From Trichloromonas sp034002365 (GTDB lineage: Bacteria; Desulfobacterota; Desulfuromonadia; Desulfuromonadales; Trichloromonadaceae): a stretch of 64,000 nt of DNA. The DNA is taken from assembly GCA_034002365.1 (NCBI GenBank), contig JAVFAR010000003.1, forward strand, positions 5,155 through 69,154. The letters are read 5' to 3'. The notes beneath the pieces were generated by a model that searched no databases, was not told the origin of the DNA, and worked only from the letters and a program-made list of their open reading frames with translations. A program made the translations under genes and the position numbers. How positions within the stretch are numbered: the first letter of the stretch is position 1; every line of letters begins with the position of its first letter. This document shows positions 13,819 through 23,771 of the stretch, one piece after another.

Positions 13819-15138
13819 ATGTCCGGGCAATTGACTCAGCATCCTTCTGTACAGGATTCGATGATTCCGACGAGCCTCGACTTATTCCAAAGGCTTTTTT
13901 CCAGAGTCCCTAAACCCTTTGCCGTCCGTCTCTGGGATGGTTCCACATGGCGGCACGGCAATGACCCGCCACTTTTCACCCTGGAAATCAAGCACCCTTC
14001 CGCGCTGCGCCGCATGTTCTGGCGGCCGACCGAACTTTCCCTCGGCGAAGCCTTCATTTTCGACGACTTTGACATCCACGGAGACATCGAAGCCAGTTTT
14101 GTTCTGGCCGATCACCTGTTGGCTCGTAACTGGCGAATCACGGAGAAACTGGGCTTGGCCTGCAAACTGTTGCGACTTCCCGTAAATCAGCCGACCGGGA
14201 ACCGGCGTGGATCCGCCGCTTTACGTGGCCGGGCGCACTCAAGGGCACGTGATGCCCAGGCGATCCAGTATCACTATAATGTCTCCAACGAATTCTATCG
14301 ATTATGGCTGGATCAGCGCATGGTGTACTCCTGCGCCCTGTTTCACCGGCCCGACGAAAGTCTCGACGGAGGCCAGTACCGCAAGCTGGATTACATCTGC
14401 CGTAAACTGCGGCTCAAACCGGGAGAAAAACTCCTCGATATCGGCTGCGGTTGGGGTGGCCTCGTTATTCACGCCGCCGCCAACTATGGCGTCGACGCCC
14501 AGGGAATTACTCTCAGCCAACCCCAGGCCGATCTGGCTAACGAACGAATTCGTAACGCCGGCCTGTCGGATCGCTGCCGGGTCGAGGTCTGCGATTACCG
14601 AGACGTCCCATCCAAACAAGGCTTCGACAAGCTGGTAAGTGTCGGCATGTTCGAGCATGTCGGCAAGACGAAACTACCGGCGTATTTCCGCAAAGCCTAC
14701 CAACTGCTCAATCCAGGCGGCGTTTTCCTCAATCACGGCATCACCGAGGTGGCGGGAAGGACACAGCCCGACAAGCCATCCTTCATCGATAAATATGTGT
14801 TTCCCGACGGCGAACTGGAATCGCTTAACACTTCGTTGCGCGTCGCCGAGGAAATGGGGTTCGAAATTCGGGACGTGGAAAGCCTGCGCGAGCACTACGC
14901 CCTGACCTTGCGCCAGTGGGTCAGGCGCCTGGAGGAGCATCGCGAGCAAGTTATTGATTTGACCTGCCCGATAACCTATCGAATCTGGCGGATTTACATG
15001 GCGGGCTCGGCCCACGGTTTCGAAACCGGAAAGCTCGGGCTCTATCAGACGCTGCTGGTCAAGTCGGGAAAACAGTCGAGTGGGCTGCCGCTGACCCGTT
15101 GCGACTGGTATCGCCCCTGTCCGAACGGGTATCATTAA
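13819..15138 (+). CDS. cfa: Cyclopropane-fatty-acyl-phospholipid synthase family protein
   Basis: A 439-residue SAM-dependent methyltransferase of the Cfa/MmaA family, which adds a methylene bridge to unsaturated acyl chains of membrane phospholipids. The N-terminal lipid-binding part contains LWDGSTW and LGEAFIFDDFDIHGD. The catalytic part begins at IQYHYNVSNEFYRLWLD, with the SAM loop LDIGCGWGG, then SVGMFEHVG, and the C-terminal HYALTLRQWVRRLEEH segment. The ribosome site GGGGAGG is strong. It stands alone between a terminator and a gene-poor stretch. A C-rich third-codon pattern like its neighbours gives no sign of recent transfer. Cfa proteins commonly act in stationary phase; no clear stationary-phase promoter could be defined here. 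Confidence 0.92.
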   Translation: MSGQLTQHPSVQDSMIPTSLDLFQRLFSRVPKPFAVRLWDGSTWRHGNDPPLFTLEIKHPSALRRMFWRPTELSLGEAFIFDDFDIHGDIEASFVLADHLLARNWRITEKLGLACKLLRLPVNQPTGNRRGSAALRGRAHSRARDAQAIQYHYNVSNEFYRLWLDQRMVYSCALFHRPDESLDGGQYRKLDYICRKLRLKPGEKLLDIGCGWGGLVIHAAANYGVDAQGITLSQPQADLANERIRNAGLSDRCRVEVCDYRDVPSKQGFDKLVSVGMFEHVGKTKLPAYFRKAYQLLNPGGVFLNHGITEVAGRTQPDKPSFIDKYVFPDGELESLNTSLRVAEEMGFEIRDVESLREHYALTLRQWVRRLEEHREQVIDLTCPITYRIWRIYMAGSAHGFETGKLGLYQTLLVKSGKQSSGLPLTRCDWYRPCPNGYH

Positions 15139-15265
15139 CCGCCGGCTCGATTTTGAAAATGGTGAGCTTGACGCCTATCGGAAGGGGAAGACCTGTGGTT
15201 TCAATACCAGACCTGATTAGCGCCAATCTTCAGCCATGACATATTCTGTCACAGGCTGGGCTTAA

Positions 15266-15445
15266 CCTAGCCATGGACACCCCAACGTCAGGAGGCCGCC
15301 GATCGTCGACATCTCGGCGGACAAGGTGGAAGCGGTACCGCCGATGATGGCCCACGCCGAATATGTCCTGGCCATGGCCAAACTCGCCAATCAGGCGAAA
15401 ATCCTCCTCGATGTCAACCGTATCGTTCAGGAAACCTGCCACTAA
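15266..15445 (+). pseudogene. Possible decayed gene remnant between cfa and the HD-GYP gene
   Basis: The 341-bp stretch 15139-15479 has no complete gene. Within it a plus-strand frame is open from a stop at 15263-15265 to TAA at 15443-15445 and reads as plausible protein: a segment PPIVDISADKVEAVPPMM leads into a likely amphipathic helix AEYVLAMAKLANQAKILLD and NRIVQETCH. Its base composition at third positions is coding-like (many C and G). There is no good ribosome site and no upstream continuation, so it looks like the C-terminal end of a lost gene. I do not recognise the family. A hairpin (CAGCC...GGCTG, 15231-15257) precedes it. Equally, it may be a chance open frame. Confidence 0.3.
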
Positions 15446-15479
15446 CCGCTGAACCGGGGAAGGGGAGTGAAGGATTCCC

Positions 15480-16532
15480 TCAGCCGGCGAAGAGCTGGAT
15501 GAAGAGCTCGAAGAGCTTGCGGTCGAGGTCCGAGGTGAACTGCTGGTACATGATCTTGAAGGCGTCGAAGGCCGACTTGCGCTGGTGGTAGGGGCGGTCG
15601 GCGGTCAAGGCCTCGTAGACATCCGCCAACCGGCAGATGCGGGCGTAAGGATGGATGTCGTCCCCCGTCAGGGCATTGGGGTAGCCCTTGCCGTCATCCC
15701 GCTCATGGTGCTGGAGGGCGATGATCTTCGCCTCTTCGGTGAGCAGCCCGCTTTCGGCGAGCATGATATGTCCGTCGTCCGGATGTTTGTTGACGATCCG
15801 GCGCTCGCTGTCGCTCAAAGCCCCCGGCTTGTTGAGAATCTCGATGGGAATCCGGCACTTGCCGAGATCGTGGAGGAAAAACCCGGGACCCAAGGTCTCC
15901 ATTTTTTTCATCGAGTCGCTGCCGAAAAAGATTTTCGCCAGGGCGACGCCGTAAATTCCCACATTGGTGCAGTGGGTGTAGGTCGAATGGTCGTAGGCGG
16001 TGAGACGGATCAGGTGCCGAGTCGCGCTGTCGTCGGTCATGATCAGGCTGACCGTCGGCAGAATCGCCTCCTGGGCCTGACGGACGAAGGGAGCCCGGGG
16101 CTCATCGAAGGCCCAGCGGAGAATCTCCTGACAGGAGGCGTGGACCGCCTGGGCCTTCTTTTCTGAGCTGGTATGGGGATCGCGAACGACGGAAATCAGC
16201 GAATTTTTCAGAAAATCGAAATAGACCGGGCTGTCTCCTTCCTGAATGTACAGGTAATTCAGGCCATGGGTCAGCAGTCGTTCACGTACGACGCGATCGA
16301 CGGGGAGACGACGCTGGGAGAAGAGCACGAAGCGGTCCTGCCCCGTTCTGCGATAGAGATCGCACGGCGTCACGATCTCCGGGTCGAGACACCGCAGATC
16401 AACAGGATACCACCCCTGTTCACTCACCGGAGGAAGGGACGAACGTTCGGTGGAAGGGGTCAGGGGTGTCGGCTGTTCCTGCAATAGAGCCTCGCAAAGT
16501 TCAAGAGCTTTGATCTTTATACCGTTCGACAT
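15480..16532 (-). CDS. HD-GYP domain cyclic-di-GMP phosphodiesterase
   Basis: A 350-residue protein with an N-terminal region of about 120 residues similar to the DUF3391-like domain often found before HD-GYP, then an HD-GYP catalytic domain. The HD pair is visible in FFLHDLGKCRIP, the second histidines in LQHHERDDGKGYP (the GYP signature) and the C-terminal helix in RLADVYEALTADRPYHQ. HD-GYP enzymes hydrolyse the second messenger cyclic-di-GMP and so influence motility and biofilm. There is no membrane segment or receiver domain, so its input signal is not evident. The ribosome site AAGGTAAA precedes the start. It stands alone, between a gene remnant and the GntR regulator's terminator. Confidence 0.9.
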   Translation of the reverse strand: MSNGIKIKALELCEALLQEQPTPLTPSTERSSLPPVSEQGWYPVDLRCLDPEIVTPCDLYRRTGQDRFVLFSQRRLPVDRVVRERLLTHGLNYLYIQEGDSPVYFDFLKNSLISVVRDPHTSSEKKAQAVHASCQEILRWAFDEPRAPFVRQAQEAILPTVSLIMTDDSATRHLIRLTAYDHSTYTHCTNVGIYGVALAKIFFGSDSMKKMETLGPGFFLHDLGKCRIPIEILNKPGALSDSERRIVNKHPDDGHIMLAESGLLTEEAKIIALQHHERDDGKGYPNALTGDDIHPYARICRLADVYEALTADRPYHQRKSAFDAFKIMYQQFTSDLDRKLFELFIQLFAG

Positions 16533-16599
16533 TTTACCTTACCCGATGAAAGAAAATCCAGCTTCCTCCAATTGCAAAGCTCGATGGCCCCGCGCACAA

Positions 16600-16630
16600 C
16601 AAAAAACGGCGCTCACAGGGAACGCCGCTT
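16600..16630 (-). terminator. Intrinsic terminator after the GntR regulator
   Basis: Arms 16604-16611 and 16623-16630 pair over 8 bp including one G-U on the minus-strand transcript, with an 11-base loop and a run of six T residues following. Confidence 0.65.
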
Positions 16631-16655
16631 ATCATTCTTTATTCAGCGAAGCCTC

Positions 16656-17366
16656 TCAGACGTCGCCGACTTGCTGTAAAATCGAACCTTCGAACGGACG
16701 CCCCTCTTTCTGCGCCATGCTCTGGATCAGCTGCTGACCGCCAAAAGCGGCGGTTTTTGTCACCAGGGTTTCCGCCAGCTCTCCATCCCGGGCCTTGAAT
16801 GCTTCAAGCAGCTTGCGATGCTCCTGCACCGAGACTTCCATCCGCCCAGGCAGGCTCAGGGAAGCCATGCGCAGACGATTAAATTTGAGCAGAAGCTGGC
16901 TGATCAGTTCCAGTAGCTTATCATTCCCCGAGGCGCGAATAAACGCTTCATGGAAGTCGCTGTGAACACGGAAGAAATTTTTGACATCTCCCTCGCGGGC
17001 GAGCTTTTCCAAACGGTCGTTGATCGTTTCCAGGCGCTCAATATCCCGGTCGCTGAGCTTGTCGGCGGCCATTCTCGCCGCATAACCTTCAAGAACGCTC
17101 TTGATGGCGAAGAACTCCTCCACATCCCGTTCCGACAGGGAAGCGACGACCGCGCCCTTGCGCGGAATAACGGTCAAGTAGCCTTCCGATTCAAGTTGCC
17201 GGAACGCCTCCCGAATCGGCGTGCGGCTGATGCCGAATCGCTCCGCCAATTCCGGCTCGGCGACTTTTTCTCCCGGCTTGAGCGAGCCCTTGAGTATGGC
17301 TTCACGGATCGTTTCGAGAATCTTTTCCCGTAAAGTCAGATGGCTGTCGACAAGTTTCTTTCTCAC
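16656..17366 (-). CDS. GntR-family regulator with FCD ligand domain
   Basis: A 236-residue transcription factor. Residues 1-75 form the winged helix-turn-helix (ELAERFGISRTPIREAFRQLESEGYLTVIPRKG), and the rest is an all-helical FCD domain with the expected metal-ligand pattern (D and H in HSDFHEAF, then a later His in VQEHRKLLEAF). FCD regulators sense small carboxylates such as lactate, glycolate or gluconate. The start is a GTG at 17366 with GGGAG about 8 nt upstream. A perfect palindrome TGTATAC-A-GTATACA lies inside its own promoter, so it very likely represses itself. No metabolic operon is adjacent, so its other targets are elsewhere; the ligand cannot be inferred. Confidence 0.93.
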   Translation of the reverse strand: MRKKLVDSHLTLREKILETIREAILKGSLKPGEKVAEPELAERFGISRTPIREAFRQLESEGYLTVIPRKGAVVASLSERDVEEFFAIKSVLEGYAARMAADKLSDRDIERLETINDRLEKLAREGDVKNFFRVHSDFHEAFIRASGNDKLLELISQLLLKFNRLRMASLSLPGRMEVSVQEHRKLLEAFKARDGELAETLVTKTAAFGGQQLIQSMAQKEGRPFEGSILQQVGDV

Positions 17367-17412
17367 CGAAATACTCCCATCCCCCTGATGAGTTGTCCTT
17401 CATCCCCGGCGA

Positions 17413-17440
17413 ATTGTATACAGTATACATTTTATGTCAA
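17413..17440 (-). promoter_or_regulatory. Promoter with embedded GntR operator
   Basis: On the minus strand TTGACA (17440-17435), a 16-base spacer and TACAAT (17418-17413) form a near-consensus promoter. The 15-bp palindrome TGTATAC-A-GTATACA (17415-17429) covers the spacer and overlaps the -10. The GTATAC core resembles sites bound by FCD-type GntR proteins, and the placement predicts self-repression. Confidence 0.75.
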
Positions 17441-17583
17441 GTTTTTTCCTGCAAACAGTTTTGATTATTGTGTTTTTTTCGCTGTCTTATCAGTAAGTTT
17501 TCGGAAAAGAAAAAGGGCGCAGGAGATATTGATTACCGGAATACTCTGCGAAGGGGGATGGATTTATCGAAGCGCGGAGCACT

Positions 17584-17615
17584 AAAAAAGGCGACCCCGG
17601 AGAGCCGCCTTTTTT
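17584..17615. terminator. Terminator after atpC
   Basis: AAAAAAGGCG (17584-17593) and CGCCTTTTTT (17606-17615) form a 10-bp stem with a 12-base loop, 23 bases past the atpC stop. A and T runs on both sides allow it to work in both directions. Confidence 0.8.
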
Positions 17616-17638
17616 ACAAGTTATCAGCAAGTTCTTTT

Positions 17639-18052
17639 TCAGCGTCCCTGACGGCCGGCAACCTGAATACGGGTCAGGGCGCGCTCCAGGGCGGCCTGCA
17701 TGACCAGGAAATCCTTGTCCTCGGAAGAAAGCTTGCGCAAGGCCTCCTCGGCACGGCCCAAGGCGGCCCGGGCCCGTTCGAGATCGATCTCGTCGGCAGG
17801 CTCGGCCGTTTCCACCAGGACGGTCACCTTGTCGTCTTCAACTTCCACATAGCCCCAGTTCACGGCCAGATGAAAGACCTCGCTGCCGCGTCGGTACGAC
17901 AGCTCGCCGATCTTGAGAGTCGTAAGCAGGGGAGTATGCCCGGGAAGAATGCCGAATTCGCCCAGCGTGCCGGGGGCCGTGACCTCATCGACTTCCTCGG
18001 AGAGGGCCTTTTTATAGGGGGTGACCAATTCGAGTCTGAGCTTTTCTGCCAT
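17639..18052 (-). CDS. atpC: F1F0 ATP synthase epsilon subunit
   Basis: The epsilon subunit (137 aa) is part of the rotating central stalk. The N-terminal beta-sandwich is seen in LRLELVTPYKKALSEEVDEVTAPGTLGEFGILPGHTPLL, followed by the helical hairpin (RARAALGRAEEAL...). ATG at 18052 has AAGGA at workable spacing; starting three codons earlier would put the ribosome site on top of the start codon. It is the last gene of the leftward operon atpX-F-H-A-G-D-C and is closed by a terminator. It is of normal size. Confidence 0.96.
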   Translation of the reverse strand: MAEKLRLELVTPYKKALSEEVDEVTAPGTLGEFGILPGHTPLLTTLKIGELSYRRGSEVFHLAVNWGYVEVEDDKVTVLVETAEPADEIDLERARAALGRAEEALRKLSSEDKDFLVMQAALERALTRIQVAGRQGR

Positions 18053-18108
18053 TACGAACATCCTTTACCGGAGTGGCGGGGCTTGACGCCCCGCCGCAAC
18101 AACATCTA

Positions 18109-19515
18109 TCAGGCCGCCAGTTGCTTAGCCTTTTCCAGAGCTTCCTCGATGGTACCAACCATGTAGAAAGCCTGCTCGGGGATGTCGTCGTACTTACCGG
18201 CGACGATTTCCTGGAAGCCCTGGATGGTATCCTTGAGCTCCACGTACTTGCCCGGGGAGCCGGTAAAGACCTCGGCAACATGGAAGGGCTGCGAGAGGAA
18301 ACGCTGAATCTTCCGAGCGCGGGAGACGACCAGCTTATCTTCCTCGGAGAGCTCGTCCATGCCGAGGATGGCAATGATATCCTGCAAGTCCTTGTAACGC
18401 TGGAGAACATACTGAACGTCGCGAGCGACCTTGTAATGTTCCTCACCGACCACCTGAGGATCGAGAATCCGGCTGGTGGAGTCAAGCGGGTCGACGGCGG
18501 GGTAAATACCCAGCTCGGCAATTTGACGGGAAAGAACGGTCGTGGCGTCGAGGTGGGCAAAGGCCGTGGCCGGCGCCGGGTCGGTCAAGTCGTCAGCAGG
18601 AACGTAGATCGCCTGAACCGAGGTAATCGAACCCTTGTTCGTCGTGGTGATCCGCTCCTGCAGCTCGCCCATCTCGGTGGAGAGGGTCGGCTGATAACCA
18701 ACGGCCGAAGGAATACGGCCGAGCAGAGCCGAAACTTCCGAACCAGCTTGGGTAAAACGGAAGATGTTATCGATAAAGAGGAGCACGTCCTGGCCCTCTT
18801 CATCACGGAAATACTCGGCTACGGTCAGAGCCGAAAGGGCGACGCGGGCACGGGCTCCGGGGGGCTCGTTCATCTGGCCATAGATCAGGGCAGCCTTATC
18901 GAGAACGCCCGAATCCTTCATTTCGTGCCAGAGGTCGTTCCCTTCGCGGGTCCGCTCGCCAACGCCGGCAAAAACCGAGAAACCGCCGTGCTGTTTGGCG
19001 ATGTTGTGAATCAGTTCCATAATCAGAACGGTCTTGCCGACGCCGGCGCCGCCGAAGAGGCCGATTTTACCGCCACGGGCGTAAGGAGCGAGGAGGTCAA
19101 CGACCTTGATACCGGTCTCGAAGGCCTGAACGCTCACCGACTGATCAACAAACTCGGGAGTAGGACGATGAATTTCCCACTCGACATCGGCGCCAACCGG
19201 GCCCGCTTCGTCCACCGGCTCGCCGATGACATTGAGAATACGGCCAAGGGTCTTGCGGCCGACCGGCATAACGATCTGCTTACCGGTATCGAGAACCTCC
19301 TGCCCACGGACCAGACCATCGGTGGAATCCATGGCGATGGCGCGCACGGTGTTCTCCCCGAGGTGCTGAGCGACTTCGACCACCAGATTCCACTCCTTGT
19401 CGCCAAGGGCGGGATTGGTTACCTTGAGGGCATGGTAGATTTCCGGAAGTTTGCCGGCTTCGAATTCCACGTCGATGACGGGACCGATAACCTGAGTAAT
19501 TTTACCTTTATTCAT
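18109..19515 (-). CDS. atpD: F1F0 ATP synthase beta subunit
   Basis: The catalytic beta subunit (468 aa) holds the ATP sites of F1. Walker A GGAGVGKTV, Walker B-like VLLFIDNIFRFTQ, the GERTREGNDLWHEM segment and the DELSEEDKL region (a variant of the DELSEED lever) are all intact. The ATG at 19515 gives MNKGKITQVIGPVIDVEF, the normal beginning; an AAGGAGG site lies upstream at a slightly long distance of about 11 nt. It follows atpG with a 54-bp gap and precedes atpC. Confidence 0.98.
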   Translation of the reverse strand: MNKGKITQVIGPVIDVEFEAGKLPEIYHALKVTNPALGDKEWNLVVEVAQHLGENTVRAIAMDSTDGLVRGQEVLDTGKQIVMPVGRKTLGRILNVIGEPVDEAGPVGADVEWEIHRPTPEFVDQSVSVQAFETGIKVVDLLAPYARGGKIGLFGGAGVGKTVLIMELIHNIAKQHGGFSVFAGVGERTREGNDLWHEMKDSGVLDKAALIYGQMNEPPGARARVALSALTVAEYFRDEEGQDVLLFIDNIFRFTQAGSEVSALLGRIPSAVGYQPTLSTEMGELQERITTTNKGSITSVQAIYVPADDLTDPAPATAFAHLDATTVLSRQIAELGIYPAVDPLDSTSRILDPQVVGEEHYKVARDVQYVLQRYKDLQDIIAILGMDELSEEDKLVVSRARKIQRFLSQPFHVAEVFTGSPGKYVELKDTIQGFQEIVAGKYDDIPEQAFYMVGTIEEALEKAKQLAA

Positions 19516-19569
19516 GATGAACCGTTCCTCCTTTATCACACCGGAGCCCGGTGCGAAAGATCGTTCGAA

Positions 19570-20439
19570 TTAATTCTTGACCGATTCCGCCCCTGAAATA
19601 ATCTCCATGAGCTCCTTGGTGATGGCCGCCTGCCGGGCGCGATTGTACTGCAGGGTCAACTTGCCGATCATTTCCTTGGCGTTCTTGCTGGCACTGTCCA
19701 TGGCGCTCATACGGGCGCCGTGTTCCGATGCCACGGACTCAAGGAGAGAGCGGAAGATCTGCACTTCGACGTTTTTCGGCAGCAACTGCGCCAGTACCGC
19801 GCCGCGATTCGGCTCGTACAGATACTGGGTCATATGCGTTCCCTCGTCTACTTCGCGAGGAATAATCGGCAGCAGCTGGGCGGTCGTGACCACCTGGGAA
19901 ATGGCGCTGCGGAAGGCGTTGTAGATAAGGTAAACGGCGTCATACTGCTCGGCCACATACCCGTCGACAATCTCCTGCCCAAGCAAGGAGGCCGTTCCGA
20001 TGGAGATACTTCCGGTAATGTTTTCGTAGACCTTGCCGATGTTGAGGCCAGACCGGTGTTTGAGATATTCCTTGCCCTTGCGGCCGATAATCATCAGGTC
20101 GTAAGCTTCGAAACCATCTTCATTCTTACGGACAAAGCGCTCGGCAGTCTTGCAGATATTGGCGTTGAAACCGCCGCACAGGCCCCGGTCCGCCGTCAGA
20201 ACAACAACCAGTGCCCGCCGTTTGCCCCGGGAAAAAAGCAGGGGATGGGCTTCCGCTTCCTCTCTGGCGGCCAGGCTGGAAAGTACTTCCAGCATCTTGT
20301 CGGCGTAAGGCCGCGAGGCGACCACCGCTTCCTGGGCGCGCCGGAGTTTCGCGGCCGAAACCATTTTCATGGCCTTGGTGATCTGCTGGGTGTTTTTGAC
20401 CGAGCCGATCCGTTTTTTTATGTCCTTCAGACTTGGCAT
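19570..20439 (-). CDS. atpG: F1F0 ATP synthase gamma subunit
   Basis: The gamma subunit (289 aa) is the rotor shaft of F1. The N-terminal helix MPSLKDIKKRIGSVKNTQQITKAMKMVSAAKLR and the C-terminal helix ending NRARQAAITKELMEIISGAESV form the characteristic coiled coil, with a Rossmann-like globular part between them (DRGLCGGFNANI). AAAGG precedes the start. It sits between atpA and atpD in the usual order and is normal in size. Confidence 0.97.
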   Translation of the reverse strand: MPSLKDIKKRIGSVKNTQQITKAMKMVSAAKLRRAQEAVVASRPYADKMLEVLSSLAAREEAEAHPLLFSRGKRRALVVVLTADRGLCGGFNANICKTAERFVRKNEDGFEAYDLMIIGRKGKEYLKHRSGLNIGKVYENITGSISIGTASLLGQEIVDGYVAEQYDAVYLIYNAFRSAISQVVTTAQLLPIIPREVDEGTHMTQYLYEPNRGAVLAQLLPKNVEVQIFRSLLESVASEHGARMSAMDSASKNAKEMIGKLTLQYNRARQAAITKELMEIISGAESVKN

Positions 20440-20465
20440 CTGTCTAACCTTTGGCTGTCGATGAT

Positions 20466-21974
<1,509 letters not shown>

Positions 21975-21982
21975 TATCCTTC

Positions 21983-22525
21983 TCACCCCTTCTTTAAGGT
22001 ATCTTCAATCCGCTTAAGCTGGGTCTTAATACTTCCGTCGAATATTTTACCGCCAACCTGGGCCTGCAGACCGCCGATCAGCGCCGAGCGTACACTCACC
22101 GTCAACTCCACGTGCTTGCCGGTCTTTTCCTCCAGACCGGTGGCAATGGCCTTGCGCTGGTTCTGGTTGAGCTTGGAGGCGGAAACGATGTGCGCGCGCA
22201 GGATACCGGAAATCTCATCGGCAAAATCGCGGTACTGGGCCTCGATCTGCGGCAACAGGCGCAGCCGCCCCTTGGCCAGAAGCAACCCGAGAAACTTCCG
22301 CATTCCCTCCGAGAGCTGCATCTTGGCGCCCAGGTCGGTCAGAATCGCGGTCTTCTTTTCCACAGGGAAGGAGGGACTCTCAAGGATCAGGCGAAGCAGT
22401 TTCTCCCGAGCCATGATAGCCTTGACATCGGCCAGTTCCTTACCGTAGCCCTCCACCATCTGCTGCTCGGCCCCCAGGGTCACCAGGGCCTTGGCATACC
22501 TCTTGGTAATCGCGCTGACGCTCAA
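21983..22525 (-). CDS. atpH: F1F0 ATP synthase delta subunit
   Basis: The delta subunit (180 aa) ties the top of F1 to the peripheral stalk. It starts MSVSAITKRYAKALVTLG, the typical N-terminal helical bundle, and ends with the beta-rich domain (VELTVSVRSALIGGLQAQVGGKIFDGSI) common to the family. Its start overlaps the end of atpF by four bases, so the two are probably translated together. Length is normal. Confidence 0.96.
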   Translation of the reverse strand: MSVSAITKRYAKALVTLGAEQQMVEGYGKELADVKAIMAREKLLRLILESPSFPVEKKTAILTDLGAKMQLSEGMRKFLGLLLAKGRLRLLPQIEAQYRDFADEISGILRAHIVSASKLNQNQRKAIATGLEEKTGKHVELTVSVRSALIGGLQAQVGGKIFDGSIKTQLKRIEDTLKKG

Positions 22526-23103
22526 TGTAATTCTCCCACCTTCTTCATGTATTCATCGACGAGACGGTTCTGATCGTTGCTGTTGAAGTTCTTTTTCAGC
22601 AGTTCCTCGGCCAGCTTCAGAGCCATGTCGCTGGCTTCCCGCTGTAATTCGATGCGGGCTTTGGCGATTTCAAGGGCGGCGGACTTCTTCGCCTCCTCTT
22701 CGATCTTGAGCGCCATCTCACGGGCGTTAGCGAGGATGCGTTCCCGCTCCAACTCCCCTTCGCGCTTGATGGCGGCGTAAATGCCGTCGATTTCCGCCGA
22801 GGCCTGGGTCAGCTTGTTGTCGTACTCGGCGAACTTCGCTTCGGCCCTCTCTTGGGCGGCCTTGGCTTCGGCGAGGGATTTTTCAATTCCTTCTTTTCGT
22901 CCGGCCAGTCCCTTACGAATCGGCTTGGTTACAAAGTACGCCAGCAGTCCGAAGGTGACGGCGAAATTGAACAGGCGATACAGAAAATCCTTGAGCAGCA
23001 CACCGCTGTCGACAGGGTGCCCCTCACCGCCGGCGGCGAAAACCGTGGCAGACGTCGCCCCCACTAAAAGAACGGCAAGAATGCCGGTCAGCTTCGTTTT
23101 CAT
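22522..23103 (-). CDS. atpF: F1F0 ATP synthase b subunit
   Basis: A 193-residue stator subunit. An N-terminal segment MKTKLTGILAVLLVGATSATVFAAGG resembles a signal peptide, followed by the membrane anchor (FNFAVTFGLLAYFVTKPIRKGL) and a long charged coiled coil that reaches up to F1. The ATG at 23103 has AAGGGGG just upstream; the earlier in-frame start overlaps atpX more closely and looks worse. An extra hydrophobic N-terminus in one of the two b subunits is seen in several deltaproteobacteria. The pair b'/b forms a heterodimeric peripheral stalk. Confidence 0.94.
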   Translation of the reverse strand: MKTKLTGILAVLLVGATSATVFAAGGEGHPVDSGVLLKDFLYRLFNFAVTFGLLAYFVTKPIRKGLAGRKEGIEKSLAEAKAAQERAEAKFAEYDNKLTQASAEIDGIYAAIKREGELERERILANAREMALKIEEEAKKSAALEIAKARIELQREASDMALKLAEELLKKNFNSNDQNRLVDEYMKKVGELH

Positions 23104-23124
23104 GCGAACCCCCTTGACGTTCAT

Positions 23125-23550
23125 TTACACCGCCCTCCCGAGAATCTTGGAGGCAATCTGCGAAGCCAGGGCATTCGCTTCCTTTTTCAGAACCTTGGCG
23201 GCAGCCTCAGCTTCCCCGGCAACCCGCGTCTTGATTTCCTGAAGCTGTGCGGAGGCCTTGTTCTGCGCCTGGGTCAGAATAGTCGCTTCTTCGGCGGCGG
23301 CCGCCTTGCGCATTTCGGCACGCTCTTCATTCCCTTTGATCTTGGCGGCCTGCAGCTGCTGCTGATAACGCTCCATCTTTTCATTGATCAAGGTTTCCAG
23401 CTCCTTGGCCCGGGCGTGAGAGCCGTCGATGGTTTCACGACGGTGGTTGAGCATGCCGCGCAGAGGGCGGTAGAGAATGAAGTTCAGCGCCGCCATCAGG
23501 ATGAAGAAGTTGGCGAACTGAAGCCAGATTGTCCAATCGACTTTGATCAC
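23125..23550 (-). CDS. atpX: F1F0 ATP synthase b' subunit
   Basis: A 141-residue second b-type subunit. A GTG at 23550 with AGGGG about 7 nt upstream begins MIKVDWTIWLQFANFFILMAAL, the usual b-type membrane anchor followed by YRPLRGMLNHRR and a long coiled coil. It is the first gene of the operon atpX-F-H-A-G-D-C. The genes for subunits a and c and for AtpI are not here, so the membrane rotor and proton channel must be encoded elsewhere on the chromosome, a split arrangement known from Geobacter-type genomes. Confidence 0.92.
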   Translation of the reverse strand: MIKVDWTIWLQFANFFILMAALNFILYRPLRGMLNHRRETIDGSHARAKELETLINEKMERYQQQLQAAKIKGNEERAEMRKAAAAEEATILTQAQNKASAQLQEIKTRVAGEAEAAAKVLKKEANALASQIASKILGRAV

Positions 23551-23655
23551 TGCACACCCCTTGTTTGAGCCTTGAGATAAAGAAGCCGGTTCGGAACGCA
23601 ATCTTTCGAACCGGTTGATTAAAAATCCAGCCTAGCCAGGAAGTAAAACAGGCCA

Positions 23656-23685
23656 TTGCTATCACAGGAGATCCAGGACTGTCAA
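23656..23685 (-). promoter_or_regulatory. Candidate promoter of the atp operon
   Basis: TTGACA (23685-23680), an 18-base spacer and TAGCAA (23661-23656) on the minus strand, about 105 bases upstream of the atpX start and downstream of the bactofilin gene. The -10 is weak. Confidence 0.42.
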
Positions 23686-23771
23686 GCCTCTTTACTTGGA
23701 ACCCGCGGCTTTTTTGGTTTTTTTTACGTGAAAATCCTGGCTGGACCACGGCACTGTCAGGAAGATTGTTC

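Noticed and set aside
14243..14252. CACGTG within cfa as a parS
   Set aside because: Only the six-base core matches; flanks do not form the parS palindrome.
15588..15597. GTAGGGGCGG in the HD-GYP gene as another copy of the uvrA repeat
   Set aside because: It encodes the conserved DRPYHQ segment and has no matching inverted arm nearby, so the match is chance.
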